Shown here: piece by piece, positions 15,129 to 23,337 of the stretch
Numbering within the stretch: position 1 is the stretch's first letter
Layout of the letters: every line of letters begins with the position of its first letter
Assembly (NCBI GenBank): GCA_903874965.1
Contig: CAIQUD010000097.1
Location: forward strand, 1 to 35,825
From: an uncultured Actinomycetes bacterium
Lineage (GTDB): Bacteria; Actinomycetota; Acidimicrobiia; Acidimicrobiales; RAAP-2
DNA: 35,825 nt
Direction: 5' to 3'
The notes under the pieces: model-generated
Told to the model about the DNA's origin: nothing
Seen by the model: only the letters and a program-made list of their open reading frames with translations
The model's database searches: none
Program-made: the position numbers and the translations under genes

Positions 15129-15752
15129 TCAGGCCTCCAAAATTCGCGTCGTTGAACCATCGACATCGCCTAGCAGTGCGCTGACCCTGTGCTGAAGTTC
15201 AGGGACGAGTTCCTCTTCGAACCAACGATTCCTCTTCAGCCAAATATTGTTCCGAGGACTCGGATGCGGGAGCGGAATGACCTCGGGTCCGAAGCTGTGC
15301 CATGCCTTCACCGTTTCGGTAACACCTCGGGGCGCAGCAGGCAGATGGAACTGCTGCGCGTAGGCACCAATGACGAGGGTGAGGCGGACCTGGGTGAGAT
15401 GACGCAAAATCTTGTCGCGCCAAGCCGGCGCGCACTCTGGGCGAGGCGGTAGGTCGCCCGAGGCGCCGGTGCCGGGATAACAAAAACCCATTGGCAAGAT
15501 CGCAACAAGAGCCGGGTCGTAGAACAAACGCGAAGTGATGCCCATCCACTCTCTTAGTCGGTCTCCACTGGCATCGTCGAAGGGCACGCCAGACTCGTGG
15601 ACCTTGCGCCCAGGGGCCTGGCCCACAATCAGAATCTTCGACCGAGGGTCGAGTTGGACAATGGGTCGTGAACCAAGTTCCAAATCGTGGGCACAGATTG
15701 TGCAACCCCGAACTTCTTTCAGCAGCAACGTGAAAGCGTCGATAGGTCTCAC
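15129..15752 (-). CDS. Uracil-DNA glycosylase superfamily protein, probable 4Fe-4S type
   Basis: 207-residue predicted base-excision DNA repair enzyme. Motif 1 is GQAPG (44-48) with ESGVPFDDASG (53-63), and motif 3 is HPSPRNN (163-169). Four Cys (17, 20, 91, 107) have nearly the spacing of the cluster Cys in thermophilic family-4 UDGs (3, then about 70, then 16). This suggests a 4Fe-4S cluster. Ala in GQAPG instead of the polar residue of other families fits family 4 or a related group. The start is GTG with AGAGGA very close upstream. Base preference needs biochemistry; the fold call is strong. Confidence 0.87.
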   Translation of the reverse strand: MRPIDAFTLLLKEVRGCTICAHDLELGSRPIVQLDPRSKILIVGQAPGRKVHESGVPFDDASGDRLREWMGITSRLFYDPALVAILPMGFCYPGTGASGDLPPRPECAPAWRDKILRHLTQVRLTLVIGAYAQQFHLPAAPRGVTETVKAWHSFGPEVIPLPHPSPRNNIWLKRNRWFEEELVPELQHRVSALLGDVDGSTTRILEA

Positions 15753-15925
15753 ATCCTCTTTCTCACGTGGGCGGAATTGAATGCTCGTTTCGAGGAGCTG
15801 GGCGAAACTTAGATGCTCAGCGTGACAACGTCACCCCATAAGCAACACTGCCCGATGAACAACAGAGAGAGCGGCGACCTTTGCTGGGGTTGGAATGGAC
15901 CAACCAGGGAGCATCCGCTCGTGTC

Positions 15926-16720
15926 TTATCCAATTCCGGAACCTTCCGCCTTGGCAGTTGCCATGGCGTTGAATCCACCGTCGACGTGAAGCACTTCACC
16001 CGAGATGGCTCGAGCGTGGTCGGAAAGCAAGAAGCACACGGTCTCGGCAACCGGCGACGCGTCGTTCGCATCCCACTCAAGCGGTGCAGTTCGCTCCCAA
16101 GCAGAAGTAAGAACATCGAAGCGAGGGATTCCACTTGCGGCCCTCGTGAGCAACGGCCCGGCTGCAACAAGGTTGCTTCGTAGCCCAATGGGGCCTCCGT
16201 CTCTCGCCACGTAGCGAGACGCCTCTCGAAGCGCCGCCTTACAGGTGCCCATCCAGTTGTAGACGGGCCACGCCCTTCCACCTGCGTCGAAATCGAGACC
16301 AACCAAGCTCGCGCCCTTTTGTGGCATCAGCTGACGCATGCTGCGAGCAAGAACCGCATAGGTCCAGACGCTCGTCCGAAACGCCAGTTCCACATCACCA
16401 TGAGGAACCGACATGAAGTCACCTTCGAGTGCTGCTTTCGGAGCGAAGGCAACCGCATGAAGTGCTCCATCAACGTGCCAACCCTCTTCAGCGCGCGTTG
16501 TTGTCCAATGCGCAACGGCTTCCGGATCGGTTAGATCCAGCGCGTCAACCTCAACGGAGCCGTCGATTGCAGCAATGACCTCTCGAGCTGCTTCGGCGTC
16601 ACGAGGAAACGCAGTCGCCCGAACTGTCGCACCAAGTTCCAAGGCGGCTCGAACCGTCGCCGTCGCGATGGAGTCTTCGGTCGCAACTCCGGTAATCAAA
16701 ATCGACTTGCCCTTCAGCAT
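15926..16720 (-). CDS. fabI: Enoyl-[ACP] reductase (NADH), InhA-type FabI
   Basis: 264-residue soluble enzyme reducing the enoyl-ACP double bond in the last step of each fatty-acid elongation round. It has the FabI-type nucleotide motif (GVATEDSIA) instead of the usual SDR GxxxGxG. The active-site segment GLDFD...VYNWMGTCKAAL gives Phe144, Tyr154 and Lys161, matching Phe149, Tyr158 and Lys165 of mycobacterial InhA. The ending (SPVAETVCFLLSDHA...HVDGG) is also InhA-like. An upstream in-frame extension overlaps dabA and is spurious. ATG 16720 has GGGAAAG before it. It lies 67 nt after dabA on the same strand and may be read through from the dab promoter. Confidence 0.93.
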   Translation of the reverse strand: MLKGKSILITGVATEDSIATATVRAALELGATVRATAFPRDAEAAREVIAAIDGSVEVDALDLTDPEAVAHWTTTRAEEGWHVDGALHAVAFAPKAALEGDFMSVPHGDVELAFRTSVWTYAVLARSMRQLMPQKGASLVGLDFDAGGRAWPVYNWMGTCKAALREASRYVARDGGPIGLRSNLVAAGPLLTRAASGIPRFDVLTSAWERTAPLEWDANDASPVAETVCFLLSDHARAISGEVLHVDGGFNAMATAKAEGSGIG

Positions 16721-16787
16721 TGCTTTCCCTTTCGTCGTCCGGCGACTGTGCTGTCGAGTTGCAGCACCCAATTCCTTTGGTGATTGC

Positions 16788-18992
16788 TCACCGTTGGTTC
16801 CAACCATGTCCAGGGAGCCAGTCGAACCAGGGTTCCGCCGGTCCCTGGCGGCCAACCAACCGAACCCAACTCCCCTCAACGAGTTGCTCGACGGACGGCA
16901 CAGATCGCACGACGGAAGCAGTGCGCTCAAGTGGTGCTTCGACGATGACGAGAAGCCGAACTGGCAAGTGGACGATCCGGTCCCCGGTAGCAACGGATTG
17001 CCATGGCAAGCCGAGGCGAAGATCTGGGTCATCACCGCTGATGACGGCGAAGTCGCCAACTGGGTTGAGCAGTGTCTTGTCGCCCGATCCGAGCACCTCG
17101 GGGGCCACCGTCGAGAAGTAATAGGCCGCATTGATCCACTGACCAACCACCATCGGGGCCGCGAGAATCGAACCCAAAATCGAGCCATTGGGATCGGCAG
17201 CAGGATCGTACGAGTGAAGGAAACTCCGTCCACCAAGGTCAATCGAACGGGTTGAGGACCTAGGTCCGACAATGAACGTGGCGTGATCAGCCAACCCCCA
17301 CTCTGGTCGCACTTCAGCCCAGTCCCGGGCTCGACGCTCGAGCGTCTTCCGAGCTTTTTCGACCTTGCCCTTCGATTCACTGGCTCGCCAAACCGCCACT
17401 GCGTCCGTGGCGGCCTGAACCGCGCTCGTGAGCTCCAGAGAAGCGGGGCCATGGAGAACGACTAACTCTCGAGTCGTGTCATGCTCCCCCGACGTGAATC
17501 GAGTCGTTGATGGAATCGAAATGCCACGCATCTCGAGAGACTTCCTGATGTTCTCGTCATTGAGGAACCCCGCCAACACCGCAGCATTTGGGCCACCAGC
17601 ATGCCCGGCACACGCCCCGCACTCGAGTGTGGCGAAGTGTGGGTTATTGGCAGTGCTTGAACGATGACCCAAGAAAACAATCTCTTCAGCGAACCCCTGC
17701 GTCAGCCCCATGCCGCGCAGCGCTCCCTCGGCAATATCTGTCGCTTGGTCATTCTCGACGTCGAGCTTCCACGGTCCTGCGGAGCGTTCAGGGAGCGTGC
17801 GTGCGCTTGGAAGCACGCTCCGGGCCAACAACCACGGTGACCCCAACAGTCCCGAAGTCTCTGCGAGAGCAAACATTGCATTTGGCTCGTGGGTCAACTG
17901 TGCGAAGACACCGCCTGCCGCAGTGCGACCGTCAGCAACTGGCGCCGCTTGTTGACCACCGGTAATGGTCGCGCCCGGAGGTGCGATGACCGGCAGTGAC
18001 TCGTAGCTTTCCTTCTCTCCAACTGGCTCGACCTTTGCAAAGATCCCGAAGAAGCCTGCAAAGCCGAAGGTCTCGAAGGTCGGATCGACTTCGAGCGCTC
18101 GACGAAGAGGTTCAGAGCGGACGTCGATGCACATAACCGCCTGAAAGCGCGGCGTCGGAGCACTTGCGCTACTGGCCGAAGCCAACTTGTCGAGCATTTC
18201 GCCGTGAACTGCGCGTTCAAGTACCTCAAGCCGCTTGTACCCAGGCTCAACCTGATCGCTCTCAGTAGGCAGTTCAGGAGCCAGCACTTCGGTGCTCCCG
18301 AAAGCCTCGAGCCAAGCCAAATCAATGCTCAGCGAGACGGCAAGGAAGTCACTCCTCGTAATGCCCGAACGGTGCGGTTCCCGCGCCCAGCAGTCGTTCC
18401 ACTTCGCCCAGGATGCCCAACCTGGCAAACGTGCGAAGTGGCGAGCCAATTCTTCCGTTTGCTCTGCCACGCTCCAACTGCCGCAAAGGGCAAGAAGGCC
18501 ACTGAGATCCTGACCCTCAAGCAGTTGTGCCGCTCGCTCTCGCACACGGTTTGGTCCAACCGTCCATCCAGCCTTTGATCGGAGCAGCGCCGTTGCCGTC
18601 GCGAGTATCGATGGGGTGTGCCCCGAGTCACCTAGTGCGGACTCCAACAAGATCTGGCCAACCATGGATCGAGCACTCTCTGCGCCTTGGTGGTCAACAA
18701 CCTGGCTCCGCTCAACCAAGGTTGGTGGACGAACCGAAGTTTCGGTAATTGCCAGATCAGCGCCTGCAATATCGAGACCTCTGCGCGCTGCTTCCTTGAG
18801 ATGGGTTGGCGAAGGCCACAGGTCGATCCCGAGACGATCACCAAGGCCCGAAACTGCCCGACTGAAGCCTTCATCAAGTCGATCAAGAAGAGGATTTACC
18901 GCCACCGCCCGATCAAGGGGCCACAGGAGACCGACCTCACTCGAAGCCTGAGTGATCATCTCGTCAAGAACACTGAGTTGGAGGTTGTTCAT
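16788..18992 (-). CDS. dabA: Inorganic-carbon transporter catalytic subunit DabA (DUF2309/UPF0753)
   Basis: 734-residue cytoplasmic-face subunit of the DAB pump. In studied DABs it is a beta-carbonic-anhydrase-like zinc protein that hydrates CO2 one-way, driven by cation flux through DabB. The zinc site is intact: Cys288-x-Asp290 (MCIDVRSEPLR), His443 (LGHRSS) and Cys458 (LECGACAGH). The His-to-Cys gap of 15 and the Cys-x-Asp spacing equal those of Halothiobacillus DabA (C351, D353, H524, C539). PLDRAVAVNPL at the N-terminus is also family-typical. It overlaps dabB by 4 nt (ATGA), so translation is coupled. It is somewhat shorter than the Halothiobacillus protein. Confidence 0.95.
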   Translation of the reverse strand: MNNLQLSVLDEMITQASSEVGLLWPLDRAVAVNPLLDRLDEGFSRAVSGLGDRLGIDLWPSPTHLKEAARRGLDIAGADLAITETSVRPPTLVERSQVVDHQGAESARSMVGQILLESALGDSGHTPSILATATALLRSKAGWTVGPNRVRERAAQLLEGQDLSGLLALCGSWSVAEQTEELARHFARLPGWASWAKWNDCWAREPHRSGITRSDFLAVSLSIDLAWLEAFGSTEVLAPELPTESDQVEPGYKRLEVLERAVHGEMLDKLASASSASAPTPRFQAVMCIDVRSEPLRRALEVDPTFETFGFAGFFGIFAKVEPVGEKESYESLPVIAPPGATITGGQQAAPVADGRTAAGGVFAQLTHEPNAMFALAETSGLLGSPWLLARSVLPSARTLPERSAGPWKLDVENDQATDIAEGALRGMGLTQGFAEEIVFLGHRSSTANNPHFATLECGACAGHAGGPNAAVLAGFLNDENIRKSLEMRGISIPSTTRFTSGEHDTTRELVVLHGPASLELTSAVQAATDAVAVWRASESKGKVEKARKTLERRARDWAEVRPEWGLADHATFIVGPRSSTRSIDLGGRSFLHSYDPAADPNGSILGSILAAPMVVGQWINAAYYFSTVAPEVLGSGDKTLLNPVGDFAVISGDDPDLRLGLPWQSVATGDRIVHLPVRLLVIVEAPLERTASVVRSVPSVEQLVEGSWVRLVGRQGPAEPWFDWLPGHGWNQR

Positions 18993-20404
18993 GCCGCCAC
19001 CTCATGCATCAGTGCAGGGGCAGGAGTGACGAGTTTTCCAACGGTGGCCGTGGCCTTCATGCTGCTGCGATGGCGCAATTCCGAAATCATGGTGACGAGC
19101 GCCACAACTGCTCCGAGCGACCACCAAGGCGCTTGCCAAATGGCTGAAGGAAGCGACGCTCCAAGGAGTGTCTGCGCACCCTTCAGCATCGCGCCATAGG
19201 TTGCGAGACCCACGGCGACGACCGCCCATGAGACGAGAGGGCCTCGCAGTGGTGTTGCGGTGCGTTGCCACCAGACAACTCCCGCCGCAGGGCCAACGAC
19301 ACTCATTGCAGCCAGCGCATCTTGACCAACCGCAACGCCAAGTGCGACCGCAACCACCAAGAGTGCTGCGACGCCAGCAACTCGATGGAACTGCGACATT
19401 TGACTCCCTGAGTCGGCACGTCGACGCACGCGTGCTCGGGTTTCCGTGGCGCCTCCCGAGGACATGAATCTGCCTGCCTTATAGAGACCGTGTCCGACAA
19501 GGTGGGTGATCGCAAGCAATGGCCATCCAAGTGCGACCGCCAGCAGCATGAAGGCCATTTGCGAAACCGTGGAGGCAGCGAGCTGGCCTTTGAGGTCCAC
19601 CCGTGCGTGAATCTTTGGAGCGAGAACCAAGAGCACAACGACGCAGACGAGGGCGAGCAGTGCACCGAACACCCAACTCGAACCCGAGGTTCCCTCGGCA
19701 CGAAGAAGGAGGAGTGCACCAGCGTTGACCACTCCCGCGTGGAGGAGCGCCGACGTAGAAGTCGGAACCGAAATCGTTGATGTCACCCATGACCGACCAA
19801 GGCTTAGCCCGGCTCGTCCGCATGCTGCGATGGCTGCAACACCGAGGAGTACTCCTGCTGCAACGCCCTGTGCCTTGCTCGTCAAAGGAGCCGTGAGGGA
19901 AATTCCACCAGGAAGCCACGAGGAGAGCAGCACGCCGAGGATGATGAAACTGTCAGCGATTCCAAACACCACAGCAGCCTGACGAGCTGCTGACGCCTTG
20001 GCCCAGGTTGTTCCTGCCGACAGAAGCACCACCGTGCAGAGCGAGGTCACCGCCCAAGAGATCATCAAGGCAGCCAGATTCCGAGCGAGGTCCGTGGCGA
20101 CCACTCCACCAACCACTGCAAGCGATGAAGCGAGGATCGGCCCACCTCGCTCTTCTCCTTCGAACTGTCGAAGGGCGAATCGAGCAGCACAGAAGCAAAT
20201 GATGAGGGCCATCAGTGCAAGGACGACACCGAGACGGTCGGCACCCCACCACGCTGAGGACTGGTGACTCTGGCTCAAGAGTAAGAACACACCCGAAACC
20301 GGGATTGCTGCGAGCGCTACCGCTCGGCCAGTGCCACGGAACACGCGAGCGATGCCTGCGCCAGCGAAGAGTGCGGAGATGCAAATGAACGTGGAAGTTG
20401 TCAT
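18989..20404 (-). CDS. dabB: DAB pump membrane subunit DabB (NuoL/MrpA-like)
   Basis: 471-residue polytopic membrane protein of the proton-conducting NADH-dehydrogenase subunit family, expected to feed ion-motive force to DabA. Hallmarks: PTSTSALLHAGVVNAGALLL (about 217-236), KGQLAASTVSQMAFMLL, and HLVGHGLYKAGRFMSSG with the conserved His and Lys of proton-channel helices. Most of the rest is transmembrane helix. The lack of other Nuo or Mrp genes plus the overlap with dabA separate it from complex I. The ATG at 20404 lies only 8-9 nt after the -10 box, so the mRNA is nearly leaderless. Confidence 0.93.
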   Translation of the reverse strand: MTTSTFICISALFAGAGIARVFRGTGRAVALAAIPVSGVFLLLSQSHQSSAWWGADRLGVVLALMALIICFCAARFALRQFEGEERGGPILASSLAVVGGVVATDLARNLAALMISWAVTSLCTVVLLSAGTTWAKASAARQAAVVFGIADSFIILGVLLSSWLPGGISLTAPLTSKAQGVAAGVLLGVAAIAACGRAGLSLGRSWVTSTISVPTSTSALLHAGVVNAGALLLLRAEGTSGSSWVFGALLALVCVVVLLVLAPKIHARVDLKGQLAASTVSQMAFMLLAVALGWPLLAITHLVGHGLYKAGRFMSSGGATETRARVRRRADSGSQMSQFHRVAGVAALLVVAVALGVAVGQDALAAMSVVGPAAGVVWWQRTATPLRGPLVSWAVVAVGLATYGAMLKGAQTLLGASLPSAIWQAPWWSLGAVVALVTMISELRHRSSMKATATVGKLVTPAPALMHEVAA

Positions 20405-20410
20405 GCCTCC

Positions 20411-20440
20411 ATATTAGACGAATTACAATTCGTGTGTCAA
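20411..20440 (-). promoter_or_regulatory. dabB promoter with palindromic operator in the spacer
   Basis: Minus strand: -35 TTGACA (consensus, 20440-20435), a 16-bp spacer and -10 TCTAAT (20418-20413). The palindrome ACGAATT-AC-AATTCGT (20418-20433) fills the spacer, ideal for a repressor that excludes RNA polymerase. The start point is predicted at about 20405-20407 and the dabB ATG is at 20404. Transcripts would carry 0-3 nt of leader. The regulator gene ends 17 nt before the -35 box, so it is probably the binder. Confidence 0.75.
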
Positions 20441-20456
20441 GATGCAGGAAATGTTT

Positions 20457-20807
20457 TTAACGTTTTTTATCTCGTGTCTTGTCATTCGCCAGACTCTTCG
20501 ATGGCTCATCGAGCATCGCCAAGAGGTCTCCCACCGCATGATTGGCCTCAATGGGGTGGCGGAACGGGACGTTCACAACAACGCTGTAGTGATTGCGGCG
20601 GCCGTCGCGTCGTCGCGTGACGTAGCCCGCTTCGACCAGATCCGAGACAATCGCCTGGGTTGCACGCTCCGTAATGCCGACGGCAGCAGCGATGTCACGT
20701 GTCCGAGTCGTCGGGTCACGGTCAATGCAAACGAGCACGTGCGCGTGATTGCTCAAGAAGGTCCAGTCACCTCTTCGGCGGCTTGCCGTCACTTGTTCCT
20801 CAGGCAT
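20457..20807 (-). CDS. MarR-like winged-helix regulator of the dab operon
   Basis: 116-residue DNA-binding protein. The helix-turn-helix is TRTRDIAAAVGITERATQAIVSDLVEAGYV, followed by a basic wing RRRDGRRNHYSV and a helical tail for dimerisation. The short size resembles MarR or ArsR-like regulators. It is upstream of dabB on the same strand with a 53-nt gap that holds a separate strong promoter and a palindrome. It probably senses CO2/bicarbonate status or a linked metabolite; that is inference. ATG 20807 has AGAGGTGA 6 nt upstream; an in-frame TTG at 20813 is less likely. The tail is unusually Lys/Arg-rich. Confidence 0.83.
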   Translation of the reverse strand: MPEEQVTASRRRGDWTFLSNHAHVLVCIDRDPTTRTRDIAAAVGITERATQAIVSDLVEAGYVTRRRDGRRNHYSVVVNVPFRHPIEANHAVGDLLAMLDEPSKSLANDKTRDKKR

Positions 20808-20854
20808 GTGCAATCACCTCTTCACTATACGAAGCATTCTTCTGGTGTTCACGA

Positions 20855-21673
20855 ATGACGCCAACCGCCCTCCTCGTGACCAAGCATCAAAAACATGAAG
20901 TCATCGCCCCCGCCTTCGCTCAAATCGGCTGGGAGGTTCAAACTGCAGTTGCGGACACTGATGCGCTCGGAACGTTCGCTGGAGATGTGCCGAGACGCTT
21001 CACGCCCCTCGAGACGGCACGCCGCAAAGCGCTACTCGGCAGCACGCTTGGTCCGGCTCAGTGGCTATTGGCGTCAGAAGGGAGCATCAGCACGTCGCCC
21101 ATTGGGGTTGCTCGCGACATCGAGCTCGTCGTTGCGGTCGACCCGACTCTTCGCACCACCATTGTTGGAAGTGCGTCGCTGCTTGGAATACATTCCGTCA
21201 GGTTCGAGGTTGATCGAACAACAACTGACGATGAAATCGTTGAGCACTGCAGAGAAGCAGACCTCCCTCGCCACCACCTCTTGGTCGTGCCGAGCGATCG
21301 ATCGATCGCTCCTCTCGGGGGATTAGCAAGCGTCGAGAGCGTGCTCGAAATCTGTCATCGCCTGAAAAGACGCAAGAGTTCTCTGGTCATCCAGACCGAC
21401 TTCCGTGCCCATCTCTGTCCCTCACGGCAAGCGGTGATTGCCTCTGCCGCGGAGGACCTCGTTGCTCGTCTGGCACGAATATGCCCGAACTGCGACCGTC
21501 CCGGATTTGGAGAGGAAACGCCGATTCTCGGCCTTCCTTGTCGCTCCTGTGGGCAGCCAACCAAGGAACCAAAGGCTCATCGCGACTCTTGTCCGTGGTG
21601 CGAATTCGAAGTGCTGCAGTGGTTTGACCAAGAAAATGCCGATTCGATTCATTGTGAGGAGTGCAACCCGTGA
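20855..21673 (+). CDS. DUF6671 family protein with two C-terminal zinc ribbons
   Basis: 272-residue soluble protein. The N-terminal domain shows KHQKHEVIAPAF, DTDALGTFAGD..R...PLETARRKA and LASEGS, which I recognise as DUF6671. The C-terminus has two clean four-Cys sites: Cys210, 213, 229, 232 (CPNC...CRSC) and Cys246, 249, 267, 270 (CPWC...CEEC). No function is established. The stop TGA overlaps the thiolase-like gene's GTG by 4 nt (GTGA), and the thiolase's ribosome site lies inside this gene, so the two are translationally coupled. ATG 20855 is chosen because it gives the family start; upstream codons overlap the divergent regulator. Confidence 0.8.
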   Translation: MTPTALLVTKHQKHEVIAPAFAQIGWEVQTAVADTDALGTFAGDVPRRFTPLETARRKALLGSTLGPAQWLLASEGSISTSPIGVARDIELVVAVDPTLRTTIVGSASLLGIHSVRFEVDRTTTDDEIVEHCREADLPRHHLLVVPSDRSIAPLGGLASVESVLEICHRLKRRKSSLVIQTDFRAHLCPSRQAVIASAAEDLVARLARICPNCDRPGFGEETPILGLPCRSCGQPTKEPKAHRDSCPWCEFEVLQWFDQENADSIHCEECNP

Positions 21674-23166
21674 TTGATCCCAAAAGCCCATGCATTGTTG
21701 GCATCTCAAGAGCAACGTGGCGAAACGCGCCAGTGCCCGAGCCACTTTCAATGTGGACCTCCATGGCTCGAGACGCCGTCTCAGACTCTGGGGTTGCATC
21801 ACTTTTGGGTTCTGTAGATGCGATCCACCTCGTGCATTGCATGAGTTGGACGTATGACCGTGCCCCTCAACGTCTCGCTGAAGTACTGGGCTGCTCGCCA
21901 ACCTTCACCGAGACCTCAGCCCTCGCCGGAACAGCTGGACAGAGAATGGTGAACTCGGCCGCCGAGAGGATGTTGCGAGGCGAGTCAGAGGTCGCCCTGA
22001 TCGTCGGCGGAGAAGCACTTTCCACCCGCCGTCTCCTTCAGGCATCCGGTCAAGTTCCACCATGGAGCTATCCGGATCCGAACGCATCACCAGCACCTGT
22101 TGATCTCGACGAGTGGTTCAGTCCAACAGAGTGGGCACACGACGTGATCCAACCTTCTCGCACCTTTGCCGTCCTCGACACTGCAAGGCGCGCCCATCTC
22201 GGTGTAACGCTCAAGGACCACGCGAACCTGGAGGGCGAACTCATGTCGAGGCTCAATGCCGTCGCAGCCGGCAATGAGCACGCTTGGTTCCCAACTCGAC
22301 GAGGGCCAAGTGAACTGACGACGGTCACTAATGCCAACCGGATGATCTCCTCGCCCTATACGAAGTACATGGTGGCCATGATGGATGTCGATATGGCGGC
22401 AGCGCTTCTCGTCACCACCCATCAAAAGGCCGACGAGCTCGGCATTCCAACCGACCAGAGGGTCTACTTGAGAGGTTGGAGTTTTGGTCGTGACGCTACG
22501 CACTTGGCAGCTCGTGCTCATCTCCACCGCTCACCTGCCATGGAGATCGCTTCTAAAGACGCACTTTCTCAAGCTGGCATCGGCATTGATGACGTGGAAC
22601 ATCTCGATCTCTACAGTTGTTTTGCCTCATCGGTGCTCTTCGCGACCGACGCGCTCGGTATTGACCCGCTCGGAGATCGGGAGTTGACCGTCATCGGTGG
22701 ACTTCCGTATCACGGTGGTCCGGCAAGCAACTACACAACCCATGCGATCGCCGAGACGGTGCTCCGCCTTCGCGGCAAGAAGTCGACCTTTGGACTCGTC
22801 TCCGGTGTGGGCATGCACATGACCAAGCATGTTTGGGCGGTCTATGGCAGTGACCCTGGTTCACTGACACCGCCCGACTACGCAGAGCTTCAGCGGAAAA
22901 TTGATCGTCACCAAGACCTCGAAGTGCTCGAGGAGCTACCAGGACCCGTCACAGCTCGGGTGGTCGGATCAACCGTTTCGCATGACAGGTCTGGTGCTCG
23001 AGCGTCAGCACTGATCATCGCCGACGTCAGCCCATCGACCCGTGCGTACGCAAGAACTTCCGACATCGAGACAATGCGTTGGCTTGAAGACGAAGAGTCA
23101 GTCGGCACGAACGTGATGCTTCGACCGAACCATGACGGAACCAACCTCGTGGAGTTGGTTTCCTAA
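21670..23166 (+). CDS. Thiolase-like protein type 1 (TLP1), probably not a classical thiolase
   Basis: 498-residue thiolase-fold protein with an extra C-terminal domain (about 80-90 residues after LPGPVTARVVGSTVSHD), as in mycobacterial TLP1 proteins. The canonical nucleophile Cys is absent: the aligned loop is SALAGTAGQRMV. The GHP motif is replaced by GGP (YHGGPASNYTTHAIA). The second Cys region reads GLVSGVG. YSCFASSV and MTKHVWA are subgroup-typical. It probably binds CoA thioesters without Claisen chemistry, or works by another mechanism. GTG 21670 has GAGGAG 8 nt upstream and overlaps the DUF6671 stop. GTG 21661 is less likely. Confidence 0.82.
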   Translation: MIDPKSPCIVGISRATWRNAPVPEPLSMWTSMARDAVSDSGVASLLGSVDAIHLVHCMSWTYDRAPQRLAEVLGCSPTFTETSALAGTAGQRMVNSAAERMLRGESEVALIVGGEALSTRRLLQASGQVPPWSYPDPNASPAPVDLDEWFSPTEWAHDVIQPSRTFAVLDTARRAHLGVTLKDHANLEGELMSRLNAVAAGNEHAWFPTRRGPSELTTVTNANRMISSPYTKYMVAMMDVDMAAALLVTTHQKADELGIPTDQRVYLRGWSFGRDATHLAARAHLHRSPAMEIASKDALSQAGIGIDDVEHLDLYSCFASSVLFATDALGIDPLGDRELTVIGGLPYHGGPASNYTTHAIAETVLRLRGKKSTFGLVSGVGMHMTKHVWAVYGSDPGSLTPPDYAELQRKIDRHQDLEVLEELPGPVTARVVGSTVSHDRSGARASALIIADVSPSTRAYARTSDIETMRWLEDEESVGTNVMLRPNHDGTNLVELVS

Positions 23167-23337
23167 CCTGACGGTTGTCCTCCGTTGGATGACACGCCAA
23201 GCGCGATCATTCGCGTTGGGTCACTCCATGGACCAGTTCCCCGACGTCGTTTGCTTGATGGTCAATAATGAACACTTTCGATCATGAAGAACTGACCAAG
23301 ATCTGGTTTGAACGATGGAGCGAAGGGAGTGGGCGCG

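Noticed and set aside
16721-17452. In-frame N-terminal extension of the enoyl reductase
   Set aside because: It overlaps dabA on the same strand in another frame, has non-protein-like composition, and FabI has a clean start with ribosome site at 16720.
18989-20404. Complex I or Mrp antiporter subunit
   Set aside because: No other nuo or mrp genes; the coupling to dabA identifies it as DabB.
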